Origin: Ruminococcus_G sp050944435
GTDB taxonomy: Bacteria; Bacillota; Clostridia; Lachnospirales; Lachnospiraceae
DNA length: 64,000 nt
Direction of reading: 5' to 3'
NCBI GenBank assembly: GCA_050944435.1
Contig: JBMNRB010000016.1
Span: forward strand, 6,312-70,311
In this document: positions 50,691 through 59,842 of the stretch, piece after piece
Layout: every line of letters starts with the position of its first letter
How positions within the stretch are numbered: the stretch's first letter is position 1
The notes under the pieces: generated by a model
Seen by the model: only the letters and a program-made list of their open reading frames with translations
Told to the model about the DNA's origin: nothing
Database searches by the model: none
Translations under genes and position numbers: made by a program

Positions 50691-52355
50691 GTGGAAAAGG
50701 AAACAATTTCCAGAAATTTTATTGAACAGATTATCGACCAGGATCTGGCGGAGGGAAAGTATGAGACGATCTGTACCAGATTTCCGCCGGAGCCCAACGG
50801 ATATCTTCATATTGGACACGCCAAATCCATATTGTTGAATTACGGTCTGGCACAGCAGTATCATGGAAAATTTAATCTCCGTTTTGATGACACCAATCCC
50901 ACAAAGGAAAAAGAAGAATTTGTAGACTCTATTAAAGAGGATGTGGCTTGGTTGGGAGCCGACTGGGAGGATCGCCTGTATTTTGCCTCGGACTATTTTC
51001 CCCAGATGTATGAGGCGGCTGTAAAATTGATAAAAAAAGGGAAGGCTTTTGTCTGTCAGCTTTCAGCGGAGGAAATGCGGGAATACCGCGGAACTCTCAC
51101 GGAACCGGGGAAAAACAGTCCTTATCGTGACAGAAGTATAGAAGAAAATCTTCGTCTGTTTGAAGAAATGAAAGAGGGAAAATATGAGGATGGAACCATG
51201 GTGCTCCGTGCCAAGATTGATATGGCGTCTCCCAACATCAATATGAGAGATCCGGTGATTTATCGCGTGGCTCATATGACCCATCATAACACAGGCGACG
51301 CCTGGTGTATCTATCCCATGTATGATTTCGCTCATCCCATTGAGGATGCCATAGAGGGGGTAACCCATTCTGTCTGTACATTGGAATTCGAGGATCACAG
51401 ACCCCTGTACGACTGGGTAGTGCGGGAATTGGAGTATGAAAGACCGCCCAAGCAGATTGAGTTTGCAAAACTTTATCTGACCAATGTGGTGACCGGAAAG
51501 AGGTATATTAAGAAGTTGGTGGAAGACGGGATTGTGGACGGTTGGGATGATCCCCGTCTGGTGTCCATTGCCGCCCTCAGAAGAAGAGGCTTTACTCCGG
51601 AATCTATTCGGATGTTTGTGGATCTCTGTGGAGTTTCCAAAGCAAATAGTTCTGTGGATTATGCTATGCTGGAGTATTGTATCCGGGAAGATCTGAAGAT
51701 GAAACGCCCCAGAGTGATGGCGATTTTAAATCCCATTAAACTGGTCATTGATAATTATCCTGAGGATCAGGTGGAATATTTCAACGTGCCCAACAATCTG
51801 GAAAACGAAGCTCTGGGCAGCAGGAAAGTTCCTTTTGCCAGAGAGCTTTATATTGAGCGGGAAGATTTTATGGAAGAACCGCCCAGAAAATATTTCCGGT
51901 TATTTCCAGGGAATGAAGTCCGTCTCATGAACGCTTATTTTGTGAAGTGTGAAAGCTTTATAAAAAATGAAAGGGGTGAGGTGACGGAAGTACACTGTAC
52001 CTATGATCCCGAGACGCGCAGCGGCAGCGGTTTTACCGGAAGAAAAGTAAAGGGAACGATCCACTGGGTAGCGGCCCGGACTGCGGTGGAAGCGGAAGTG
52101 AGACTGTATGAGAATATTATAGATGAAGAAAAGGGCGTTTATAATGAGGATGGTTCATTGAACCTGAATCCCAACTCATTGACGGTGCTGAAAGAATGTT
52201 ATCTGGAGCCCTCTCTGACGGAAGCGAAAGCATATGACAGTTTCCAGTTTGTAAGAAACGGATATTTCTGTGTGGATGCCAGGGATTCCAAAGAAGACCA
52301 TTTGGTATTCAATCGGATTGTATCGTTAAAAAGCTCCTTTAAATTGCCAAAATGA
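50691..52355 (+). CDS. glnS: Glutaminyl-tRNA synthetase
   Basis: A 554-residue class I synthetase. TRFPPEPNGYLHIGHAKS near residue 27 contains the HIGH motif. The GlnRS-type signatures are RFDDTNPTKE, MRDPVIYRV and MYDFAHPIEDAIEGVTHS. The KMSKS-like motif is replaced by the GlnRS-type VVTGKR / LSKR region near 263. The C-terminal anticodon-binding beta-barrels are complete. GTG 50691 follows GAGGAGG. Many Firmicutes instead make Gln-tRNA by GatCAB, so direct GlnRS is a lineage marker. The downstream regulator overlaps it by four bases. Confidence 0.95.
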   Translation: MEKETISRNFIEQIIDQDLAEGKYETICTRFPPEPNGYLHIGHAKSILLNYGLAQQYHGKFNLRFDDTNPTKEKEEFVDSIKEDVAWLGADWEDRLYFASDYFPQMYEAAVKLIKKGKAFVCQLSAEEMREYRGTLTEPGKNSPYRDRSIEENLRLFEEMKEGKYEDGTMVLRAKIDMASPNINMRDPVIYRVAHMTHHNTGDAWCIYPMYDFAHPIEDAIEGVTHSVCTLEFEDHRPLYDWVVRELEYERPPKQIEFAKLYLTNVVTGKRYIKKLVEDGIVDGWDDPRLVSIAALRRRGFTPESIRMFVDLCGVSKANSSVDYAMLEYCIREDLKMKRPRVMAILNPIKLVIDNYPEDQVEYFNVPNNLENEALGSRKVPFARELYIEREDFMEEPPRKYFRLFPGNEVRLMNAYFVKCESFIKNERGEVTEVHCTYDPETRSGSGFTGRKVKGTIHWVAARTAVEAEVRLYENIIDEEKGVYNEDGSLNLNPNSLTVLKECYLEPSLTEAKAYDSFQFVRNGYFCVDARDSKEDHLVFNRIVSLKSSFKLPK

Positions 52356-53752
52356 AAGAATTAACGATATCATTAAACTCAGAATCTAAAATACCTTTAT
52401 ACGAGCAGATTTACCGATATCTGAAACAGGAAATCCAAAGAAGGCAGATACTCCCTGGGGTGTGTCTGCCTTCTTCCCGCGCTCTGGCTTCACATCTGCA
52501 GGTCAGCAGGAGTACAGTGGACATGGCGTATCTCCAACTGGTATCAGAGGGATATATTGAGTCTGTTCCCTGCCGGGGATATTTTGTCTGTGATCTTGAG
52601 GGAATGTTCCAGATGCCGGGGCAGGCATCGGAGACTCAGGAAACGACGAAGGAAAAAGAGGAAAAATATATATGGGATTTCGCGGTAAACGGAATTGACG
52701 AAAAGGGATTCCCCTATAATCAGTGGAAAAAAATTTCCAGGGAGGTACTGTCGGAGGGGCCGTCTTTGTTTGAACTGGGAAATCCCCAGGGAGAGCCGGG
52801 GCTTCGCAGTATCCTGACTTCCTATCTCCACCATGCCCGCGGCGTCTGCTGCAGCCCGGAGCAGATTGTAGTGGGAGCGGGGAATGATTACCTGCTGATG
52901 CTTCTCAGAGTGGTGCTGGGAGGAAACCGCCGCATAGCCATGGAGAATCCCACCTATAAAAGCGCCTATCTCTGTTTTCGCCACCTGGGCTATGAGGTAC
53001 AGGGAATCGGCATGGATGAATGGGGAATGCGGATGGACGAGCTGGCGCTGTCTGGTGCAGATACTGCCTATGTGATGCCTTCCCATCAGTTCCCCATGGG
53101 AAATGTGATGCCGCTGAAACGAAGGATGCAGCTTCTTGCCTGGGCGGCAGAGGGTGAGGGAAGGTATATCCTGGAAGACGATTATGACAGTGAATTCCGT
53201 TATCGCGGAAAACCTATTCCGGCCCTCCAGGGTTACGATAACAGAGACAGAGTCATTTACCTGGGCACCTTTTCCAAATCCATTGCTCCGGCTATTCGCA
53301 TCAGCTATATGGTGCTGCCGGAATCTTTGATGAAAAAATACGAGGAAAAAGGCCGGGATTTTTCCGTTACCGTATCCCGGGCGGATCAGAAAATTATTGA
53401 GACATTTATCCGGGAGGGCTATTATGAACGCCATTTGAATCGGATGAGGGCGCTTTATAAAAGCAAACATGATCTCCTTTTATCACTGTTAAAGCAGATG
53501 ACAGACATCTGCCAGGTTTCCGGGGAGAATGCGGGACTCCATGTGGTTCTGCGCTTTGTCAACGGGCTGTCTGAGAAAGAAGCCATTGCCAGAGCCAAAA
53601 GGGCGGGAGTTCGTGTGTACGGAATATCCGAGTACGATACTTCCGGTTTTCAGCGGGAACGTTCAGACAGGGTGATTATTGGCTACGGGGCCATGACGGA
53701 AGAAAAGATAAAAGAGGGAATCGGCAGACTGAAGGAAGCGTGGACCGTATAA
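52352..53752 (+). CDS. MocR/GabR-type GntR-aminotransferase regulator
   Basis: A 466-residue transcription factor: N-terminal GntR winged helix (residues 1-80: PLYEQIYRYLKQEI, LPSSRALASHLQVSRSTVDMAY) fused to a fold-type I aminotransferase domain. DDYDSEFRY near 270 and GTFSKSIAPAIRI near 307-319, with the PLP-binding Lys in TFSKS, are conserved. Such proteins sense PLP or an amino compound; examples are PdxR and GabR. ATG overlaps the glnS stop and has no Shine-Dalgarno site, so translation is probably coupled to glnS. No pdxST or gab genes are adjacent, so the target is unknown. Confidence 0.92.
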   Translation: MKELTISLNSESKIPLYEQIYRYLKQEIQRRQILPGVCLPSSRALASHLQVSRSTVDMAYLQLVSEGYIESVPCRGYFVCDLEGMFQMPGQASETQETTKEKEEKYIWDFAVNGIDEKGFPYNQWKKISREVLSEGPSLFELGNPQGEPGLRSILTSYLHHARGVCCSPEQIVVGAGNDYLLMLLRVVLGGNRRIAMENPTYKSAYLCFRHLGYEVQGIGMDEWGMRMDELALSGADTAYVMPSHQFPMGNVMPLKRRMQLLAWAAEGEGRYILEDDYDSEFRYRGKPIPALQGYDNRDRVIYLGTFSKSIAPAIRISYMVLPESLMKKYEEKGRDFSVTVSRADQKIIETFIREGYYERHLNRMRALYKSKHDLLLSLLKQMTDICQVSGENAGLHVVLRFVNGLSEKEAIARAKRAGVRVYGISEYDTSGFQRERSDRVIIGYGAMTEEKIKEGIGRLKEAWTV

Positions 53753-53773
53753 GCAAAAGAAGTATAAAAACTG

Positions 53774-53815
53774 CGGCAGTGTGAACACTAAAAATTCACA
53801 CTGCCGTGTTTTTGC
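53774..53815. terminator. Strong, probably bidirectional terminator
   Basis: CGGCAGTGTGAA pairs perfectly with TTCACACTGCCG, followed by TGTTTTTGC; on the minus strand the A-run before it gives Ts. It separates the MocR gene from the converging small membrane protein gene. Confidence 0.9.
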
Positions 53816-53816
53816 A

Positions 53817-54080
53817 TTAGTCTTCTTTTTCATCAGCTGCAGGTTCCTGATCCTTTTTCTCGTCAGTTTCCTGTCCGGCGTCTGCCTGATCTTTGGAAAT
53901 GGTTGTATAGCTGCGCCCTGTGTCGCTGCACCCCGGACAGGTGTCGGAATCATCGATATCATCATCGAACAGATCATCGTCGTCCATTTCTGATTTTTTG
54001 AAGAATACGATAAGACCTCCGATCACTGCACCGAGAACCATCAGCCATGCCAGCATTTTCATGACGCTGTGTTTACGCAT
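53817..54080 (-). CDS. Small membrane protein with acidic tail, unknown function
   Basis: An 87-residue protein: one membrane helix (about residues 9-28), the basic FFKKSE, then a very acidic region (MDDDDLFDDDIDDSD) and a CPGC motif near 49-52, ending in a Glu/Asp/Lys-rich tail. AAAGGAG precedes the start on the minus strand. I do not recognise a family. The CxxC could bind metal or form a disulfide; the tail would be cytoplasmic or external depending on topology. It is a single gene. Confidence 0.75.
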   Translation of the reverse strand: MRKHSVMKMLAWLMVLGAVIGGLIVFFKKSEMDDDDLFDDDIDDSDTCPGCSDTGRSYTTISKDQADAGQETDEKKDQEPAADEKED

Positions 54081-54170
54081 ATTTTTCTTCTCCTTTTAGA
54101 ATAATTTACAAACATTGTAATACTTTTCGCCGAAAAAAGAAAGCATAAAGTAAAAAATGATGAAAACGGC

Positions 54171-54199
54171 TTGCAGGTCCCATAAGAGGAGGGTATACT
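54171..54199 (+). promoter_or_regulatory. Promoter of the HAD-FAD-ADH-ALDH gene run
   Basis: TTGCAG (54171-54176), 17 bases, TATACT (54194-54199). Genes from 54265 to 59796 lie behind it with small gaps or overlaps, and no other promoter was seen. Confidence 0.7.
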
Positions 54200-54264
54200 T
54201 AAAACGAATAAATTATTCAAAATAATGTGAAATATATGAAAAAGACGGACGGGGAGAACGTAAA

Positions 54265-54921
54265 ATGTACAAGGCATGTTTATTTGATTTAGACGGAACG
54301 CTGCTGGATACGGTGGAATCCATTGCTCATATCGCCAATCAGGTATTGGCCCATTATCATCTGCCCCCTCATCCTGTGGAAGCCTATAATTATTTCGCAG
54401 GAGACGGAGCGGATATGCTGATGGAACGGAGTATCCGTGCTGCAGGAGGAGACCTTTCCTGTCTGGATGAAGCGCGCAGCATGTATCGCAGTATGTTTGC
54501 GGAAGATCCGCTGTATCATGTGACCGCCTATGAAGGCATGACAGAAACGCTTAACCAGCTGAAGGAGCGGGGGGTGAAACTGGCTGTGTGCACCAATAAA
54601 CCCCATCCGGCAGCTCTGGGAGCCATTTACGGTATCTATGGAGAAAACCTGTTTGACATGATTCAGGGACAGGTACCTGAAATAGAACGGAAGCCATCTC
54701 CCCAGTGTGCGCTTCTGATTGCCCGGTGTCTGGGCGTAAAACCGGAAGAATGCATGTATGTAGGGGATACGGACACGGACATGATCACGGGAAATGCGGC
54801 GGGAATGTATACCATCGGGGTGCTGTGGGGCTTTCGCCAGAGAAAAGAACTGGAAGAAAACCATGCGGACAGAATTATCGAGCATCCGTCCGAATTGCTG
54901 AAAATACAAAAGGGGGAATGA
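54265..54921 (+). CDS. HAD-family phosphatase (Gph-like)
   Basis: A 218-residue hydrolase. Motif I LFDLDGTLLDT (residues 6-16), motif II VCTNKP near 111, the Lys in RKPSPQ near 141 and motif IV VGDTDTDMITG near 172 are complete, with the helical cap of phosphoglycolate phosphatases. GGGGAG precedes ATG 54265. It is the first gene of the run. Possible substrates are 2-phosphoglycolate or other small phosphoesters. Confidence 0.92.
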   Translation: MYKACLFDLDGTLLDTVESIAHIANQVLAHYHLPPHPVEAYNYFAGDGADMLMERSIRAAGGDLSCLDEARSMYRSMFAEDPLYHVTAYEGMTETLNQLKERGVKLAVCTNKPHPAALGAIYGIYGENLFDMIQGQVPEIERKPSPQCALLIARCLGVKPEECMYVGDTDTDMITGNAAGMYTIGVLWGFRQRKELEENHADRIIEHPSELLKIQKGE

Positions 54922-54924
54922 GAA

Positions 54925-55191
54925 ATGACGCAGGAATACAGTGAAGAATGTTTGAAGATTTTTCTGGATAATCAGGAACAATTGTTTGATGAACCGGTGG
55001 CGGAGACTATGGAGGAGGCAGAGGCTTTTCTGGAGGACTGCATGGCAGTGGTTGCAGATTCTCTGGATGAAGTGAGGGATTACATGGAAGAATCGGGCAT
55101 GGATGTGCAGGATATGACCGATGAAGAACTGGAAGAAGCCAGTGAAGTATTTCCTCTGCCGGATGGCCGCTATCTGATTGTGGAAGGTTAA
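54925..55191 (+). CDS. Small acidic protein of unknown function
   Basis: An 88-residue, highly acidic, largely helical protein starting MTQEYSEECLKIFLDNQEQL and ending FPLPDGRYLIVEG. It has no signal peptide or membrane segment. It begins three bases after the phosphatase and is followed after ten bases by the FAD enzyme, so it is probably co-expressed. I recognise no domain. Confidence 0.78.
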   Translation: MTQEYSEECLKIFLDNQEQLFDEPVAETMEEAEAFLEDCMAVVADSLDEVRDYMEESGMDVQDMTDEELEEASEVFPLPDGRYLIVEG

Positions 55192-55201
55192 AGGAGAATA
55201 T

Positions 55202-56623
55202 ATGGCGGAAAAGTATGACGTAATTATCATAGGAGCCGGTCCTTCAGGAATTTTTTGCGCCTATGAGTTGATGGAAAAATGTCCGGATATGAAAATTTTA
55301 ATGTTGGAAAAGGGCAGATCCATCGAAAAGAGAAACTGTCCAAAGCGAAAAAACGGAAAATGTATGGGATGCAAACCCTGTTCCATCACCACAGGTTTTG
55401 CAGGAGCGGGAGCTTTTTCCGATGGGAAATTGTCCCTGTCTCCCGATGTGGGCGGAAATCTTCCGGAAATTCTGGGATATGAGAAAACGATGGAACTCCT
55501 GAAAGAGTCTGACAGCATCTATCTGAAGTTTGGCGCGGATAAAAAAGTTTATGGAATTGATAAGGAGAAAGAGATTCGGAAGATTCGGAAAAAGGCGATC
55601 AACGCCAATTTAAAACTGGTGGAGTGTCCCATTCGTCATCTGGGCACAGAAGAAGGATATAAAATCTATCAGCGTCTGCAGCAGGATTTGCTGGAAAAAG
55701 GCGTCCAGATGAAATTCATGACCATGGTGACGGATATGGAGATTGAAGATCAGCAGGCCCGGGCCGTGGTGACCCAGGATGGACAGCGGTATGAGGCTGA
55801 TGAATTTGTGGCTGCTGTGGGAAGAGAAGGGGCAGACTGGTTAAGTCATCTGTGCCGGCAGCACGGTATTGAAACCCAGGTGGGAACAGTGGACATCGGC
55901 GTTCGGGTGGAAGTCCGGGACGAGGTGATGGAATTCCTCAATGAGAATCTGTATGAGGCAAAACTGATTTATTATACTCCCACCTTTGACGATAAGGTGA
56001 GAACATTCTGTACCAATCCTTCAGGGGAAGTGGCGACGGAATATTACGAAAACGGACTGGCGGTCGTCAATGGACACGCCTATAAATCAGCCCAATACAA
56101 GACGCAGAATACCAATTTTGCACTGCTGGTGTCCAAAAATTTTACCAAGCCGTTTAAGACTCCCATCGAATACGGAAAACAGGTGGCGCAGCTGAGCAAT
56201 ATGCTTTGCGACGGAAAAATCATGGTTCAGACCTTTGGAGATTTCAAAAGGGGAAGAAGGACCACGGAGGAGCGGCTTTGCCGCAACAATCTGATTCCCA
56301 CCTTAAAGGATGCGGTGCCGGGGGATCTTTCCCTTGTTTTCCCCCACAGAATTATGGTGGATATAGAAGAGATGATCAAAGCTTTGGACAAGGTCACTCC
56401 GGGAATTGCCAGCGATGAAACCCTTCTTTACGGGGTGGAAGTGAAATTTTATTCCAACAAGGTGGTGGTGGACAAAGATTTCCAGACCAGCGTAAAAGGA
56501 CTGAGGGCAGTGGGAGACGGAGCTTCCGTGACCAGAGGGCTTCAGCAGGCCAGCGCCAACGGCATCAGTGTGGCCAGAAGCATAATTAAGAAACGATTTG
56601 GAGAAGAAAGCGATGGAATTTGA
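55202..56623 (+). CDS. FAD-dependent oxidoreductase (COG2509-like)
   Basis: A 473-residue flavoprotein. ATG 55202 follows AAAGGAG; GTG 55178 would add eight residues without a good site. The FAD-binding VIIIGAGPSGIFCAYEL begins near residue 7. A cysteine-rich loop (CPKRKNGKCMGCKPC, about 42-56) precedes GFAGAGAFSDGKLSLS. AVGREGADWL near 207 and AVGDGASVTRGLQQASANG near the end complete the fold. The family contains dehydrogenases of unknown substrate, related to HI0933/geranylgeranyl-reductase-like proteins. It overlaps the next gene by eleven bases. Confidence 0.87.
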   Translation: MAEKYDVIIIGAGPSGIFCAYELMEKCPDMKILMLEKGRSIEKRNCPKRKNGKCMGCKPCSITTGFAGAGAFSDGKLSLSPDVGGNLPEILGYEKTMELLKESDSIYLKFGADKKVYGIDKEKEIRKIRKKAINANLKLVECPIRHLGTEEGYKIYQRLQQDLLEKGVQMKFMTMVTDMEIEDQQARAVVTQDGQRYEADEFVAAVGREGADWLSHLCRQHGIETQVGTVDIGVRVEVRDEVMEFLNENLYEAKLIYYTPTFDDKVRTFCTNPSGEVATEYYENGLAVVNGHAYKSAQYKTQNTNFALLVSKNFTKPFKTPIEYGKQVAQLSNMLCDGKIMVQTFGDFKRGRRTTEERLCRNNLIPTLKDAVPGDLSLVFPHRIMVDIEEMIKALDKVTPGIASDETLLYGVEVKFYSNKVVVDKDFQTSVKGLRAVGDGASVTRGLQQASANGISVARSIIKKRFGEESDGI

Positions 56624-57206
56624 GATCAGCAGGGGACGAAAAGCCGGGAGTTTTATCAAACGCCGGACGGCGAGCGTTGTGCTGTACGTACTTTACGGAG
56701 GAATTTGCGAGCTGTATCGGCTGGACAGCCGGGTAAAAGATGAAATTGACAGCTGGCCGGAGGGAATGACCTACTGTCTGGCCTGCTCGGAAAAAGGGCC
56801 CCGGTTATTCTTTAGAAAAAGTCAGAATCAGCTTCAAAGGCTGAATCCCCGGATTCAGAGATATTACGATACGGCCATTACTTTCCGCAGCCTGGACGGG
56901 GCCTTTGAGGTGCTGACCGGAAGAATGGGAATTGCTCAGGCTTACAGCGCCCATGCATTTTCTCTTCATGGCGATATCGGCACGGCGATGGAACTGACCC
57001 GATGTGTGGATGTGGTGGAATCTTACCTGTTTCCCCGGTTTATGACGAAAAGAATTTTAAAAAGAGTACCCAGAAAAGAAACCAGCACCCTTTTGGTATA
57101 TCTGAGGATTCTGATCGGCGCACTGCGGGGAGCCTACACTCCGTCAAAGGAGGAAAAAAAGCCTTACCATATTAAATCCATGCATAAAAAATACGAGGAG
57201 TCTTGA
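56613..57206 (+). CDS. SCP2-like lipid-binding-type protein (tentative)
   Basis: A 197-residue protein. ATG 56613 has GGAG nine bases upstream and is preferred to TTG 56598. The middle (ITFRSLDGAFEVLTGRMG, AYSAHAFSLHGDIGTAM) recalls the SCP2 sterol-transfer fold, where the family line is FKSLEAAFxVLxG...GDI. The rest is basic and soluble. It lies between the FAD enzyme and an alcohol dehydrogenase, so it may carry or sequester a hydrophobic substrate for them. The fold assignment is by eye only. Confidence 0.65.
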   Translation: MEFEISRGRKAGSFIKRRTASVVLYVLYGGICELYRLDSRVKDEIDSWPEGMTYCLACSEKGPRLFFRKSQNQLQRLNPRIQRYYDTAITFRSLDGAFEVLTGRMGIAQAYSAHAFSLHGDIGTAMELTRCVDVVESYLFPRFMTKRILKRVPRKETSTLLVYLRILIGALRGAYTPSKEEKKPYHIKSMHKKYEES

Positions 57207-57208
57207 AA

Positions 57209-58393
57209 ATGATACCAAAATATTATGAATTTCAAAGTTCTGCAAAAGTGCTTTCCGGACGTCACGCATTGGAGAATCTTCCTTCAGAGCTGAAAAATCT
57301 CGGCGCGGTAAAGCCGATGATACTGTCCGATGAAATCCTGGAAAAGATCGGAACACTTCAAATTGTAGTCGACGCTCTGGCAGAAGGAGGGATAAAAGAA
57401 GGAGGAATCTATACCCGAATTCCGGCAGACTCTTCTCTGCAGGTGGTGCATAATATTGCGGCAGAATACAGAAGACAGGAATGCGACAGTCTGGTGGCTG
57501 TGGGAGGAGGTTCTGTCATAGATACGGCAAAGGGAGTCAGAATGGTTCTATCCCAGAACGTGGATGATCTTCTGGATATTTGGGGCTGTGAAAATTTAAG
57601 CGGAGCGGTTAGAATTCCCTTTGCTGCAGTTCCCACCACTTCGGGTACAGGATCAGAGTCTACCCTGGTGGCGGTAATCAAAAATGAAGCACGAAGATTG
57701 AAAATGGAATTTATTTCTTACTATCTGCAGCCGGACGTGGCAGTATTGGATGTGAGAATGACAGAGACGCTCCCGCCAAAGACAACTGCCTCCACTGGGA
57801 TGGATGCATTATGCCATGCCATCGAGGCGTATACCTGCATGCAGAAAAACCCGGTCAGTGATGTTTATGCGGTGGGAGCTATCCGCCTGATCGCAGAAAA
57901 CCTGGAGAATGCGGTTAAAAACGGGAAAGACGGGCAGGCCCGGCTTGCCATGGCCAACGCCTCAATGATGGCCGGAGCAGCTTTTTCCAACAGCATGGTA
58001 GGGGTGATCCATGCCATCGGCCATGCGCTGGGGGGAGTCTGCCACGTGCCCCATGGCGACGCCATGACCATACTGCTTCCCCACGGCATGGCGTTTAATC
58101 ACAGAGTGTTGAAAGAACAGTATGGAGAGCTTCTGTATGTGCTGGCAGGAGAGAAAATATGCATGGAAACACCGAAAGAGCTGCGGGGGAAAGAGGCGAT
58201 CCGTCAGGTATGGCTGCTTCGTCAGCGTCTTCACAGACTCTGCGGACTTCCGGTGCGTTTAAGGGAGTGCGGAGTGAAAAAGTCAGATTTCGCTCTTGTG
58301 GCACAGACAGCGCTGAACGACGGCGCCATGATCGTAAATCCCAGGGAGGTCTCCTATGAAGATGTGCTGTTTATTTTGGATAAAGCGTATTAA
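57209..58393 (+). CDS. Iron-containing alcohol dehydrogenase
   Basis: A 394-residue group III (iron) alcohol dehydrogenase that interconverts an alcohol and its aldehyde with NAD(P)H. VGGGSVIDTAKGVR near 97-110 binds the nucleotide; TTSGTGSE near 149, GMDALCHAIEAY near 198-209 and HAIGHALGGVCHVPHG near 268-285 supply the metal-binding Asp/His set. ATG 57209 has GAGGAG eight bases upstream. The aldehyde dehydrogenase follows after 29 bases, so the two enzymes probably share an aldehyde. Confidence 0.93.
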   Translation: MIPKYYEFQSSAKVLSGRHALENLPSELKNLGAVKPMILSDEILEKIGTLQIVVDALAEGGIKEGGIYTRIPADSSLQVVHNIAAEYRRQECDSLVAVGGGSVIDTAKGVRMVLSQNVDDLLDIWGCENLSGAVRIPFAAVPTTSGTGSESTLVAVIKNEARRLKMEFISYYLQPDVAVLDVRMTETLPPKTTASTGMDALCHAIEAYTCMQKNPVSDVYAVGAIRLIAENLENAVKNGKDGQARLAMANASMMAGAAFSNSMVGVIHAIGHALGGVCHVPHGDAMTILLPHGMAFNHRVLKEQYGELLYVLAGEKICMETPKELRGKEAIRQVWLLRQRLHRLCGLPVRLRECGVKKSDFALVAQTALNDGAMIVNPREVSYEDVLFILDKAY

Positions 58394-58422
58394 ATGAGAG
58401 AATAGCGGCAGGAGGTGGTACC

Positions 58423-59796
58423 GTGAATTATATTGAAAAAATTGTAAAAATGCAGAAACTGTTCTTTTACGGAAATCAGACGAAAAGCCTTCCCTTCCGG
58501 CTGATGGCTCTTGACCGTCTGGAGCAGGCAATTTTAAAGCATGAGTCCGAGATTTATGAAGCGCTGAAAAAGGATCTGCATAAATCAAAGGCGGAATCTT
58601 ATATGGCGGAGGTGGGCATGACCCTTTCTGAACTTCGCTATATCCGCAGACATCTGCCCTTCTGGATGAAAGAAAAGAGAGTAATTACGCCTCTGGCTCA
58701 GTTCCATGCCAGAAGTTACGTGGTTTCGGAACCTTACGGCGTGGTACTGATTATGTCCCCATGGAATTATCCTTTTATGCTCACAATGGAACCGCTGGTG
58801 GGGGCTATTGCCGCAGGAAACTGCTGCGTGGTAAAGCCTTCCGCCTATGCGCCGGCTGTTTCCAGGGTCATAAACCGGATTCTTTCCGAGGCTTTTCCTA
58901 AAAAGTATGTGGCCGTGGTGGAAGGGGGAAGGAAGGAAAACACCCAGCTTCTGGATCAGAAATTTGATTATATTTTCTTTACCGGCGGAGTGGAGACGGG
59001 GAAAGTGGTCATGGAAAAAGCTTCCCGGAATCTGACTCCCGTCACACTGGAGCTGGGAGGAAAAAGCCCTTGTATTGTGGATGCTACGGCTAACTTGAAT
59101 TTGGCAGCCAAACGTCTTGTGTTTGGAAAATTTTTAAACAGCGGCCAGACCTGTGTAGCTCCTGACTATCTGCTGATTGAGGAGTCGGTGAAAAAGGAAT
59201 TTCTGATGCTGGTGAAAAAATGGATCCATAAAATGTTGGGAAAAGAACCAATGTTCCATCCCGATTATCCAAAGATTATCAATCAGAAACATTATGACCG
59301 GCTGATGAATCTGATCAAAGGGGAACGGGTGATAGAAGGCGGATATGGAGATTTGGACAGCCTGCAGATTGCGCCGACTATTCTGGATCAGGTGAGCTGG
59401 GATTCGCCGGTGATGGGAGAAGAGATTTTCGGTCCGATCCTTCCGGTACTGACTTTCCGGAATCTTCCGGAGGCAATTGCAAAGATAAAGAGAAGGCCCA
59501 AACCCTTGGCCCTTTATCTTTTCACGGAAGATATTGCTGCGGAATACCGGGTGATCAAAGAGCTGTCCTTTGGCGGCGGATGCATCAATGATACGATTAT
59601 TCATCTTGCCACCTCCCGGATGGGCTTCGGCGGAGTAGGATCCAGCGGTATGGGCAGTTACCATGGAAAGGAATCCTTTGATACCTTCAGCCATAAGAAA
59701 AGCATTGTGAAAAAATCTACCTGGATGGATCTGCCTATGCGGTATTATCCGCTGTCTCCCTGGAAAGAAAAGATGATTCGGATGTTTTTAAGATAA
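58423..59796 (+). CDS. Aldehyde dehydrogenase, fatty-aldehyde (ALDH3-like) type
   Basis: A 457-residue NAD(P)-dependent aldehyde dehydrogenase. GTG 58423 follows AGGAGGTGG. MSPWNYPFMLTMEPLVGAI near 110, FTGGVETGK near 187, the general-base Glu E210 in LELGGKSP and the nucleophile C244 in SGQTCVAPDY are present. The short length and the C-terminal hydrophobic/basic end (SPWKEKMIRMFLR) fit the ALDH3/fatty-aldehyde group, which may be membrane-associated. With the Fe-ADH it would take long-chain alcohols to acids, or the reverse. A CIRCE-like palindrome that also looks like a terminator follows. Confidence 0.92.
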   Translation: MNYIEKIVKMQKLFFYGNQTKSLPFRLMALDRLEQAILKHESEIYEALKKDLHKSKAESYMAEVGMTLSELRYIRRHLPFWMKEKRVITPLAQFHARSYVVSEPYGVVLIMSPWNYPFMLTMEPLVGAIAAGNCCVVKPSAYAPAVSRVINRILSEAFPKKYVAVVEGGRKENTQLLDQKFDYIFFTGGVETGKVVMEKASRNLTPVTLELGGKSPCIVDATANLNLAAKRLVFGKFLNSGQTCVAPDYLLIEESVKKEFLMLVKKWIHKMLGKEPMFHPDYPKIINQKHYDRLMNLIKGERVIEGGYGDLDSLQIAPTILDQVSWDSPVMGEEIFGPILPVLTFRNLPEAIAKIKRRPKPLALYLFTEDIAAEYRVIKELSFGGGCINDTIIHLATSRMGFGGVGSSGMGSYHGKESFDTFSHKKSIVKKSTWMDLPMRYYPLSPWKEKMIRMFLR

Positions 59797-59808
59797 AGAA
59801 GAAAATTA

Positions 59809-59835
59809 TTAGCACTCATTTTGAATGAGTGCTAA
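59809..59835. promoter_or_regulatory. CIRCE operator (HrcA site) doubling as a terminator-like hairpin
   Basis: TTAGCACTC (59809-59817), nine bases, GAGTGCTAA (59827-59835): an exact CIRCE inverted repeat. The nine-base spacer (ATTTTGAAT) extends the palindrome to a 12-bp stem with a TTG loop, and a T-run follows at 59836-59841. It lies upstream of the htpG -35 box and 13 bases after the ALDH stop. Confidence 0.88.
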
Positions 59836-59842
59836 TTTTTTC

